DNA from: Tausonia pullulans
Taxonomy: Eukaryota > Basidiomycota > Tremellomycetes > Cystofilobasidiales > Mrakiaceae
NCBI GenBank assembly: GCA_951802195.1
Contig: OX637637.1
Location: 62,001 to 126,000 of the forward strand
Reading direction: 5' to 3'
Length of the DNA stretch: 64,000 nucleotides
Shown here one piece after another: positions 32,297-43,010 of the stretch; position 1 is the stretch's first letter; the number at the start of each line of letters is the position of its first letter. The notes under the pieces are model-generated. The model made no database searches. It had not been told where the DNA came from and saw only the letters and a list, made by a program, of their open reading frames with translations. The position numbers were made by a program, and so were the translations under genes.

Positions 32297-34382
32297 GCAA
32301 GAGAGGAGGGGAAAGGGGGGGATGGGTGGGGGGAGACAGTGGGCAAGGGGACGTTTGGTGTTGGGGGTGAGACGAGGACGCGAGGTGGAGAAGGAGAGAA
32401 GACGCGCTTCTTCTTTGGCTTGACAACCGGGTGGCGAAACATATATGGAAGAAAACGTTGTGAAGCTTCGAAATCAATAAAGAAAACATGGACAAATCAA
32501 GTATAGAAAATTACTTGACTAGCATGGTTGTTATCTCGGATACAACTCGACCATCGCGCGCGCTTCAGAGGCTTCACTGCCATCGATCCGCCCGAAGCCC
32601 AATCAAACTCATTACTCGAACTGAAACCTCTTATCTTATGTTGACTTTATTAAAAGGCAGACCTAATCTGTGCCACCTGAGATGTCTATTAGGCAAGCAC
32701 GCGCAATCCCATTCGTGCCTTACGCTCAGAGCCGACTCATCTCTCCCCCACGTCCACTCTGGAAGATGATCCCTCTCCTTTACGACAAGAGAGTTGAGGC
32801 TGCCGAGGCTTTCCTAGTCGTGTTACCCATTTTCCGTGTGACGACGGATGGCAAGCGACAAGCGTGCCTGAGAGCCAGGAAGAGACAACCTCCACTTCTC
32901 CGGCGGGGCCCTTGCTGTGGTACCCCGGAGTCTCAACCATCGCCAATATCGAGGCCGAGGGGATCGGCACACGGACAGTGGGAGCGGTTATGGTCTGAAC
33001 CGGAAGTGGGGCGAAAGGGGCTTGCATGAGATCAGAATCGATGATGTGTGCGCGCCTGCGGCGGGGGCGATCGGACTCACTGCCACTGGCGATCATGCAG
33101 CTGATGTGATTTGGGAGGCTGACATCTGTCAGAGCGAAGAGGCATGATGACTTCATCAGCGATAAGCAGTCGCCAGGGCGGCACGAAGAAAGTGCTCGTT
33201 CCAAGCGCCAGGCTGCGGTGACATACACGCTCTCGAACAAGGGAGCAGGCCTATGAATCGGATCAGACAAAGGGGCGGGGGGAGCCTGCGACGGACTACG
33301 AAATGATTGCGAGAAGGATGGGGAGAGCGAGACTCTTCGCCCAGATGGAGGAGGGAAATCAGCGTCTGTCTGGGCATCTCTGCTGTTCTCCGGGGGAATG
33401 GTGACTGAACCTCAAAAAGGGGAGACCTGAACGAGGGGAAAGTACAAGTTGAAGCGGGCAGGACATAAGTAGCGCTTCTCGTGCAGTCGATAAGGACTTG
33501 TGCGCAACAAATGCATTGCAGTCAAGTCCAAGTCTGTCTCTTTAAAACTCTCGCGTCTTGCAGTCTGCTGCAAATGTGCAGTCCCGCCCCAACCGTAGTT
33601 CCCTCGGGACGATCAGCGATGAAGTTGGAAGAACCTTCGAACGTAAAGTGTGCCCCTGACTGGGGTATTTCGACCGATCTCCGTCGGCAGGGAGAAAAAC
33701 CGAAGGGCGGCTCTCTCGGGAGCGAGCAAGAAACCCCTCGGCGCTTTTCAAAGAGAGTGAGAGGCATTTGGGTGTGGGGGCTCACGAGGTAGCACGTTTT
33801 TCTCTATCGCTAGAATTCTAAGCATGTGGGTATAACAGCAACAATGGAGGATCAACGTTTTTCGAATACTTATGAGTGGCGGAAGCATTGATGACGAAAA
33901 GAAGAGAGCCGGCTTGAGCCTTTCCGCCTCCGAGGGAGTCAGCTTCCTTGCATGAGAAGCAGGAAAAGGGGGCCAACCGGTGATAATGATGGAACGAAGA
34001 ACCTGGAAAGCTCTACGAAGGGGCTCAGCCGGGGAAGAGGGAGGCGGTATCTTCGCGCCCGGCTATATGGTTCCCTCTTCATCCGGCCACCGTGGCCGGC
34101 AAAATGCTTACCAAGGTTGACCCCTTACCGAGCGACCGGCAAAGGCATGCACAGCGAAACGGGCACTTTTGTCCATATGGCCGAGAGCCGTCTCTTGTTC
34201 TTGGAATCAACTATTTTCCTTCAGCCTGCTGCACTCCTCTCTTCTCCCTTTCAACCAATACCACCTAATCCGACCTCCTTTCCTTCCGACTTCTCCTGTT
34301 TTCCCCTTCGACTTCGTGTCGTTCCTCTCCTCTCCCCTCTCCCTTCTCCGTCCCCTCTCAGCACCACTAGCGTTCATCCACC
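32297..34382. other. 2-kb intergenic region, doubtful minus-strand ORF
   Basis: 32737-33270 (minus) is open for 177 codons with fairly protein-like text (MQAPFAPLPVQTITAPTVRV) but has no known domain. I give it low weight. 34230-34382 is a CT-rich promoter or leader for the plus-strand transporter, with a CCAAT at about 34255 and a CACC just before the ATG. Confidence 0.4.
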
Positions 34383-36818
34383 ATGTCGCGCACCTCCGGC
34401 TCGTCTCTCCCCCCAACTCAGAAGCCCTCGCCGACGCCGACGGTCGCTGCTCTCCCTCCCGTCAAGCCCTTCATTGAGCTTGAGGCCGAAGACTTCGAGA
34501 AGCCCGCTGTCATTGTTCCGACGTCGGCAGCGCCTGCCTCTCCTTATAAGGGTTCTGGCACGGCTGAGGACCCGTACATTGTCGTCTGGCTCGAGGGCGA
34601 GAAGGAAGACCCTTACAACTGGTCTAAGGGATATAAGTGAGTTTCATTTTAGGACAGAAGGGGGCTGTAGCGCTGCAGTCAATCGATGGAGATGTGGAGT
34701 AGGCGCAGAGCGAAGGAAGGGGAAGGCCCTGGGGTACGGGGCCGTCACAGGGGGTAATTGGTCGAGGTAGCCTGTTTCAGTCGGCTGATCGCCACTATCT
34801 CATCAACCTTCCTATTATTCAGGTGGTTTCAGACCGCTATCACCGCCATTGACACCCTCTGCATCGGTGAGTCCATGCAGTCCCTTCTTCGACTGATCGT
34901 ATCTTTCGCTGAAAAAACTTAACCCCAAGCCTTCGCTTCCGCGGCCTACTCGTGAGCTCAACTAGCGCGCGCGCTTTCCTTGTCAATCTGTTTGTTATCC
35001 TCTGACACCCTTTCTTTTTGCAGTGGTGCCGCCGGCCAGATCACCGCTCGCTTCAAAGTCTCCACCGAGATCATCATCCTCGGTGTCTCGCTCTTTGTTC
35101 TTGGCTTCGGAATTGGGCCTCTCATCTGGGCGCCTCTCTCCGAGATGTACGGTCGCCGCAACATTTTCCTTATCTCGTTTGCTCCCTTTACCCTACGTGA
35201 GTAAAACAGCTGGTTGTCCGGCACTCATTGTCCGACTTCGCTGATCGCCACCTTCCCCCCTCGCCAGTCCACATCGGTGGTGCCTGTGCAACCAACATTG
35301 AGACCATTATCATCACCCGGTTTTTCGCTGGTTCATTTGGATCTGCCCCGCTCACCAACTCAGGAGGAACCATCGCCGACATGTGGTCTGCTCGCGAGCG
35401 CGGAACCGCCAGCGCCCTCTTCGCCCTCGCCCCGTTCCTCGGCCCCGTCCTCGGCCCGATCGTCGGCGGTTTCACTGGCCAAACCGGCTGGGAGAATGTC
35501 TTCTGGGTCGTGAGTATCACAATCGAACATGTGAAACCATGTAAGAGGAGGAGAGAGCTGACCTCGCCACTTCATGTCAGATGTTTGGCTTCGCCGCCGT
35601 CATGTTCATTATCTCGGCCATCTTCGTCCCTGAGACGTACGCACCTGTCCTTCTCCGCCGGAAGGCTGCCAAGCTTCAGAAGGAGTCCAACGGAGAAGTT
35701 CGCTACATGTCCGCCATGGACTACGCCAACACCAAGACGACTGCGGAGATCTTTAAGATCAGCATGACTCGGCCCTTCGTTCTCCTATTTAAGGAGCCCA
35801 TCGTCCTTGCCCTCTCCATTTACTGCGCCATCATCTACGGTATTCTCTACATGTTTTTCGCCGTGAGCTCTCCTTTTGTCCTGCGTTCGTGTGTAGGCGG
35901 AGCGCATGCTGACAGGGGCGTCTTCTCTAGGCCTTCCCCATCATTTTCCAGAAGTACCGCCACTGGTCGTCTGGCATCGGCGGCCTCGCCTTCCTCGGTG
36001 TCGGAGGTGGCATGGTCCTTGGTACCGCCCTCTCTCCCATCTGGAACCGGTTTTACATCCGTGCGATGATGGCGTCGCCGACTGGCCGTGCTCCTCCTGA
36101 GGCGCGTCTCCCCGGTGCTATCCTCGGTTCCGTCCTTCTCCCCGTCGGCCTCTTCTGGTTCGCCTGGACCTGCACTCCGGACATCCACTGGAGCTCTTCT
36201 GTCCTTGCTGGAATCCCCTTTGGCTTTGGTTTGATTACGATTTTCTCAGGGGTGCGATTGAATCTCCTTCCATCTCTGAAAAGACGATGTACTGATGAGT
36301 CTTAATGTTTCTGTTTCTCTAGATCATCAGCTACCTCATCGAGGTCTACCTCCTGTACGCTGCTTCCGCCCTCGCTGCCAACGCCGTCATGCGCTCGGTC
36401 CTTGGTTGCGTCTTCCCTCTGATCACTAGGTCAGCATCCGCGCCATCCTTCGTTTTCAGCCCGTCGCTGATCCCCTTTCCGCGTCCAAAGGTTCATGTAC
36501 GAGGACCTCGGTCTCCACTGGGCCGGCTCCCTCGCCGGCTTCCTCGCTCTCGCCTGCATGCCGATGCCCTTCCTGTTCTACCGGTACGGCGAGAAGATTC
36601 GGTCATACTCTAAGTTTTCCCCGACCGCGGCGCCCAAGGCCCCGACTCCTGCTGCTGGCTCGGCTGAGCCCCCGGCCCCCGTCGTCGAGAAGGTCCCACA
36701 GCCGTCGATCGACACGGCTTTGGAGCCGGAATACGGACCCGAGGCGGGCATGCCAGAGCAGGAGGCTCGCGAGCGCCGCGAGGAACTCGAGAGGACCAAG
36801 GGCGACAACATTGTTTGA
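34383..36818 (+). CDS. MFS drug/polyamine-type transporter (DHA1-like)
   Basis: About ten exons. A hydrophilic N-terminus ends in VVWLEGEKEDPYNWSKGYKW, the usual entry motif of fungal DHA1 transporters. TM segments include AITAIDTLCIAFASAAYSG, IIILGVSLFVLGFGIGPLIW, motif A LSEMYGRRNIFLISF, TRFFAGSFGSAPLTNSGG, DMWSARERGTASALFALA, FLGPVLGPIVGGFTGQTGW, GFAAVMFIISAIFVPETYAP, LSIYCAIIYGILYMFFA and FPIIFQKYRHWSSGIGGLAF. The tail is Pro/Ala/Glu-rich and ends ERTKGDNIV. The 22-nt exon 34930-34951 encodes the AFASAAYS part. Plasma-membrane export of polyamines or drugs is the family norm; the actual substrate is unknown. Confidence 0.88.
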
Positions 36819-37981
36819 GTATCCCCCGTCTCTTGTTCTCTGTGCTCCTTCTCTTAATCCTCTTTCTTCAAGCGGGGCTACCCCGGTGTAGCGCTCCATC
36901 TTCTGCATCTGTTTCCTTATTTTCTTTCTCCCCCTACAATATTCACCTTCCTTTAGCAGACTCCATTAGTTCCCTCCGCCTCGAACTCTGAGCCCTCAAC
37001 AAGGGTGCCTGCCGCCTTTACAATCACGATTCTCCCGTCCCACCTTGACCCCTCTCTTTCCCCTCTCTTTAGACTTAACCTTAGAGCTACCCATCCTTCC
37101 TAGAGCCATATATTTCTTCTTTTGCACTCACCTAGAATGTCCTCGTGAGCACGCAGACTTGATGTTCTTGAACGAAGCCCCGGAAGCCTTGGAGAGCTCA
37201 TCAAGGACTCCTCCAACATGGCCGACATGCGAAGACATCTGCAGAACGCAATAATCTATCCCGTGATAGATACCCCATCTCAACTCTTACGCCTAAGACT
37301 GTCCATGAAACACGCCCGCGCGCTTGGGCGGGCCCCAAAGGTAGCTCGGCATTCCTTCTTCCTTCTCGCACCGCAGAGGGCTCCCGTCGATAGAGAAGAA
37401 ACCCATGCGGAAATGGGGCCAGAACCCAGGCCGTCAATAGATAGCTGGACAGACAGCTGCGGGGTCCCCCCGGCCCGGCCCTGGAGAACGTGGGAACGGA
37501 ACGGATGCGATTGGAACGCGCGGGCAAGGGGGAGGGGGAGGCGACCGGGCCGTGGTCGTCAGTTCATGCGCGATGAGAGGACCAGGCGAGATGGCGGGCA
37601 CGGAAGAGAGATGGATCCCTTCCGTGCCGCCTCAGCCTTCGCCCCAACCATCGACCCTGGGCATGTGTACTGCGGCTGCGGAATCGGGCTGGCCGAACTG
37701 GGGTTGCGGGTGAAGGAAGAACCCGTGGCCCTGAGGGCGCGCGCGCGAAGGTGGCGTCTCTCGCTCTCGTTGTCTCTCCACCGTCGTCCCTCCCCAGCCA
37801 AAATCCCCTCCGACCGCCTCCTCTCCCCGATCCCCCCATCGCGTCCAGCCCGTCCCCCCAACGATCAACAAGCAGCACGACGACGACGACGACGCCGCCT
37901 ACACCCCCGCCTTCGTCCACCACGACCCACACCACCCGACCCTCGGCCACCCCTCCCTCCACGTCTACCTCTTCGCCCGAC
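36819..37981. other. 3' flank of the MFS gene and upstream region of the carrier gene
   Basis: CT-rich 3' flank up to about 37100, then purine-rich and CT-rich tracts. The frame containing the carrier start stays open upstream to 37751, but that stretch is Ser/Thr/Pro repeats and the carrier fold begins only after 37982. The 335-codon open frame at 37218-38225 is in a different frame and looks like composition bias. Confidence 0.45.
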
Positions 37982-39911
37982 ATGGCCGCCTTGGCCCACC
38001 CCGTTGCCCTCCCCCGCCCGCCTCCTGTGCAGGGCGGCCCTTACCCCTCCTGGCTCGGAGGTGTCGCCGCCTCCATCGCCGCCTCCATCACCCATCCGCT
38101 CGACCTCACCAAGGTCCGGCTTCAAGCGACGGGCGAGAAGAGCATGGTCTCCTCGCTCAAGAACACCTGGCGCGGGAATGGTGAGCGAGGCTGTGTGCTG
38201 CTCTCGGCGTTCGCGTCTTTGCTGACGGCCACACCCGGTCCCCCCCGGCCTTCTCCTCATCCCTCCCTCGCTTGCTGCAGGCGTCTTTGGCCTCTGGGAC
38301 GGCCTGAGTGGTACCCTCTTCAGACAGATGACCTACTCGATGTGCAGATGTGAGTAGTCGAGCGAGCGGGCGAGAGGTCCTCTAGTCCATGCCTCGCCCG
38401 ATGAAGTCGCCCGCCGAGCAGCTCCTTGAGTTTCCCTCCCATTCGTGTTCGGCTCCCGAGACGAGGCTCGGTGGCGCATGACCTTGGTCTCCGTCCGCCC
38501 TTTCGGGAAGAACCCTGCCCGCCGCTTCGCTAGCCTTACCAGAGCTGACCTAGTCCTCCACTCCGACAGTCTGGGCATACGACAAAGCGAGGGCCGTGTA
38601 CAAAGGCAAGATTGGCCCTACAGGTGGACTCGCTGAGATGGTGGCTTCGGGAGCGACTGGTGAGAGCGCATCTTCGACCTCGGCCGATTCTTCCCCCTGA
38701 GGACGATTGTTCTTCCTCTCACGGATCCCCAGTGCCTCCACTGACTGCTTGACCCTCCATCTCCTGTCTGCCCATAGCTGGTGCTGTCGCTGGTGAGCCC
38801 AGCCTGCGCCTCGCTTCCTATGATCATACACGCGGCCTCTCTCTAACCCTCGATTTTCCCCTGTACTCGCAGGCGTCGTCGGCAACGTCGGCGAGGTCAT
38901 CATGGTGAGCAAGAGGGTAAGATCAATGGTAAAAGGCCGAGATCTGACGGCGAGCACTCTCAGGTCCGCATGCAAGCCGACGGATCCAAGCCTCTCACCG
39001 AGCGCAAGAACTACAAACATTGCTTTGTGAGTTCCGAGATGTTCCAAGCTAATCGGAGTCATAGACTAATCCTCTTCTTTCTGATAGGACGCCCTGTTTC
39101 GCATGACTCGGGAGGAAGGTCTGTCGTCGTCCGGTCGTCGCAAACATTCCCCTCACACTCAGCCAGTATTGACCCAGTCTGGACTCTCCTATCCTTCTCC
39201 TCCTAGGCATCCAGTCCTGGGTCCGCGGCCTATCTCCCAACGTCGTCCGGTCCATCCTCATGAATGCGTCTCAGCTGGCATCGTACGACTACTCGAAGCA
39301 GGCGATGCTCAAGTCGGGTGTCTTCGCCAAGGATGACACGCCGCTTCATATCGCCGCCTCTTTCTGCTCGGTGGGTCCATCCAATGGGAATCAAAGGGAT
39401 GAGCACAATAATCTAATCAAGTTCCGCTCGTAACCAGGGAACTATCGCCACCACGGTCTGCTCGCCCGCTGATGGTGCGTCGCGCTCGCCGCACCAACCT
39501 TACTGCATTTTCTCCCCTTGTACCCGGCTTCTGACATGTCATATGCAGTCGTCAAGTCTCGCATCATGAACGCGACTGGATCGGAATCTGTTGGCCAGGT
39601 AATTGCGAAGTCCATCAAGCAGGAGGGTCCTCTGTTCATCTTCAAGGGGTTAGTCGTCCGCTCCCATCGCCATCTCGACTTGAACTTGACTCTTGCCTCC
39701 TATTCCCTTCAGATGGGTTCCGGCTTGGGCGCGCTTACAACCGACAACTATGCTCATCTTCCTATCGCTCGAGCAGGTCAGAAGACACTGTCCTTGTCGT
39801 TGTGGTTGATTCGCTGTTACATGCCATGCCAAACTAACCTGCTCAATTTGGCCTTATCTCTACACCCTCCCACAGCTCAAGAGGACCGTTGACTGGTACC
39901 GCGCTTTCTAG
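37982..39911 (+). CDS. DIC1: Mitochondrial dicarboxylate carrier
   Basis: Inner-membrane exchanger of malate/succinate for phosphate. About ten exons and about 300 residues, with three repeats. The carrier signatures are THPLDLTKVRLQ (repeat 1), VGNVGEVIMVRMQ (repeat 2, Val in place of the usual Pro) and CSPADVVKSRIM (repeat 3). Family text includes SGTLFRQMTYSMCRFWAYD, ADGSKPLTERKNYKHCFDAL, GLSPNVVRSILMNASQLAS and FKGWVPAWARLQPTTMLIF. Exon 38778-38792 is only 15 nt (AGAVAG), and the next is about 32 nt. The start MAALAHPVALPRP is chosen by position in the fold. It ends at TAG 39909-39911. Confidence 0.9.
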
Positions 39912-40834
39912 AAGACCTCTTCTCAGCCATACATATCAACCATCGTCGTCTCGCTCGGCCTCTTGGGTGCGAGAGCGACGATGATAGTGCGCTCCTCTTG
40001 ACCTTTTCTTCTTTCGCATGCCTCCCTCCCCCCCTCTCTCTCTCTCTCTCTCTTTCTCTCTCTTTGTGTCGCATATGTTTCTCACGATTCACTTGCACTG
40101 GACATTTGAATCTCACCCGGAGGAGGGAGCAGGGAGAAAGGCAGTGGTGGGAGGTCCTTCCTCGCCACCCTTCTGCCCGCCCATATATGCAGCTCATATT
40201 TTCACTCACTCTGGCTTTTTCTCCCACGGCGATGTCCAGTGTCGCCCTTGTCATTATGATTTGATACTTTTCATTTCTATTTTTTTTTTCTTGGGTTTAC
40301 TGAGATGGAATGTCGGGCGTGACAGCGAAATCTCTCGGTCTTTTGACCGGATTTCGACTCTATCACCTGCCCTTCGCTACCTTGGTCTGCATTCGGCGAC
40401 GACGGCGAGCATGACCCGTGAAGATGTCGATCGGTCGTTGCCACTGAGTAAGGCCCAACGGCGCGTGCAAAGGGAAGGAGAGCTGACGTCAAAGGCTGCG
40501 TCAAGAGAAACGATCCCGTTGCTCCCCAAGATTGGTGGTGCTCTTGTCTCATCTGATAGTCCGCCCTTCCTGAGAGTTTCCGGCCCACCTACTAAAATGA
40601 CCAGCTCCATATATTTACAAACCGTTCTGTCAAATAGTGCCAAAAAAAACAGAACGATCGAGGAAGAAGTGCGAAACAGCGGGGAGTCGCGGCCTCCTCT
40701 CTCCCTCTCCGGCCCCCTTCCCTTCTTTCTCTGCGTTCGTGCCAAGTCGACCACCACCGACCCACCCAATCCTCCGACCGACAGGCTTCTTTCATTCTCT
40801 ACCATCCTTCCCCTTTCGTTGTCTCCTTCGACAA
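39912..40834. other. Intergenic with (CT)n tract
   Basis: A TCTCTC run lies at about 40034-40070. A long open plus-strand frame (40018 onward) crosses this region but has no family-like text before about 40930. The final 150 bp are CT-rich and precede the next ATG. Confidence 0.45.
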
Positions 40835-42435
40835 ATGATCTTCAACGTCCATCTCCCGTCCGGTTCCCAAGCGTTCGCGCTCCCTTACCGAGGTGCGTTC
40901 TCTCCGCCCTCCGCCCAGCAGCTGTCACTCTTCCGCCTTGTCTTCAGCTCAAGCAGCCCGCTGACATCCACCATCCATCCTCTTTCGTTACCCTTCACTT
41001 GACCTCGTACCGTACTATTATAGCCTCCGACAGCCTCCCCGTCCTGCTCTCCCGCATCGCGGATAAGGCCGGGATCCCCTCTGGTCAGACGATCGGCAAG
41101 GAACGCGAGGGTTGGCGGCTCAAGTACGCCTGGGAGGGGAGCGAGTGGAGCTTGGACGATGGTAGGTCCTGTTGTTTCTCTCTGGGGCTGGACGTGGAAC
41201 ATTGGGTAGGGACGAGAGTCAGGACGTCGGGCAACGCTCGTTGTTGTCAAGACCAAGATGTCCGAATCCGTCGTATTGTCGATCTTGGAACGACAGCCCT
41301 ACCCGCTTCGACTCCTTACCCGCATCAACTTCCTTCCCTCTCCTCTAAACTTCCTCTCTGTTTGACTGAACGACCACTGACACCCGCCTTGCTGCCTGCC
41401 TTGTTAGCCGACGACTTCGAGATCCTCCTCTCCCGGTTCAAATCCGAGGTCAACCTCCGGCTTCACGCACCATCTCCATCCGGCGTCCCCCCAGCCGCCA
41501 ACAACACCAACGGTGACCCCTCAACGTCGGCCACCGGATTCCGCCGACCGTCCTCCGAGAACGGAGGCGGCGGGTCCATCCACGGCGGAGGCGACAAGCC
41601 GTCGCGCGTTCACCGGGGTGACGCGACGTCGGGCGCCGCTCGGCGGGCTCGGGGCGAGGAGCTCAAGCACGAGAAGGAGTTCACCGAGTTCCACTCGACC
41701 AATGGCGTGAGGACCGTTCAGGGGAGTATTGGACCTGTGGAAAATGGTGAGTTAGAGGAAGAGAAAGATTCTGCTTACTTGCTGCAAGTGGGAATGGAGG
41801 ACAACAGGGCTGATGACGCATACAATGGCGGGCACAGTCCGAATGCTCATCAAGGCTGGCTACCGTAACGTCTACATCTCGCGAAACTTTGCTCAGGCGA
41901 ACGGGTTTATCCCGCAAGACGCTGCTCCGGGTCAGTGGCGTTCGTTGCTCGGCGCTTGTCCCTCCCCCCTCCTCACCCTGTCCCTGACACTGGTCCACGT
42001 GGTCCTTGCCTTCAGGATGGTACGGCTACACCGGACTCGTCAACCTCGGCTCTTGGCCCATTCGGTAAGCTCTGTTCACTCTTGCCATTTCTCCCACTCT
42101 CGTGCGCGCTGACGCAAGCCGCCACCACCCTTTACTCCCTACTCCAGCGTTGGCAGCAAGACAGCCAAGCACGTCGTGATGCTTTCCGAGGAGTCGCACT
42201 TTGACGTAATCCTCGGGCGGGCATGGATGGAGAAGATGGGCGTCCGGATGGACGCCTTGGACCCGACGACCATCATCCTCACGCGGGACGGGGCGCACGA
42301 GCAAATCCCATGCGAGTTGGTCATCATTCGGGATGGAAGGTGAGTCGCCCATGGTCAATTCAATTCCTCAAGGTGGGTTTGCTTACGGGTCTTCTTCGTC
42401 CCTTACGCAGAGGCGACGTCGTGACGGTCACGTAG
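40835..42435 (+). CDS. Conserved fungal protein with retropepsin-fold-like C-terminal domain
   Basis: The start MIFNVHLPSGSQAFALPYR is followed by QLKQPADIHHPSSFVTLHLT, SDSLPVLLSRIADKAGIPSG and ADDFEILLSRFKSEVNLRL, an N-terminal ubiquitin-like or PB1-like half. A linker follows (GEELKHEKEFTEFHSTNGVR). The C-terminal half has TVRMLIKAGYRNVYISRNFA, GWYGYTGLVNLGSWPI and FDVILGRAWMEKMGVRMDAL, ending GDVVTVT. The DVILGR segment recalls the second half of aspartic-protease folds, but the place where a DTG would lie reads KAG, so catalysis is doubtful. The junction between exon 1 and the QLKQ exon cannot be placed in a consistent phase, so the start is uncertain. This reads as a single-copy host gene with introns. 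Confidence 0.6.
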
Positions 42436-43010
42436 GGCGATGAACACTCTGCTTTTCCTCTCTCTCTCTCTTTCAGTCCGAGGTCCCTCTTGCCTTAACT
42501 TCTAATAATCTTTTTGCCACGCCGTCTCCCTTTGATGATATCTCGTCGTTATCATGATTTCCCCAGAGCATCGTTGCCTTGTTGCCGCGCGCGCCAACCC
42601 CAAGCACCTGCCAACACGAACCGATGTAATCTTGGATTTATTTTCACCTTGTCATCGCAGTATCTCCATGATCCCAGCTAGCCGCCCGTTCCACGCTCTG
42701 GCTCTCGGATCATCTCGGGATCATGCTGAGAGAAAAGCTTCGCGGCCGGTGACTGCGAAGCTTCTCGCCGGCCGAGCGAAGAGACGGAACGGCCGACAAC
42801 GATCCGTAATCGCGCGGCCTGATGATGACCCCGCGTGTTTCTGCGGGGATCAGCGGAGAAGGGGGGAAACAGAACAGGGAAGCGAGCGAGGAGTCAAGGT
42901 CTGACGCTGGAGAGGCCAGAGGGCAGAGAGCGCGCTTCTCTCCGAACCGTCATCCTTCTTCGCTCCCAACCTTCACCCGTCATTCTTCTACCACGACCCC
43001 GCCCGCCGAG
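42436..43010. other. Intergenic, promoter of the Zn2Cys6 gene
   Basis: Between convergently independent plus-strand genes. A purine-rich tract at 42840-42900 and a CACGACCCCGCC leader precede the ATG at 43011. No RNA gene seen. Confidence 0.4.

Noticed and set aside
32737-33270. 177-codon minus-strand ORF
   Set aside because: Protein-like text but no domain, no clear start context and no splice support; kept only as a note.
37218-38225. 335-codon plus-strand ORF
   Set aside because: Overlaps the carrier gene in another frame and consists of Arg/Pro-rich composition text without domain features.
40018-40930. Upstream part of a 616-codon open frame
   Set aside because: Only its distal part matches the 40835 gene; the proximal text reads as CT-rich leader and chance open frame.
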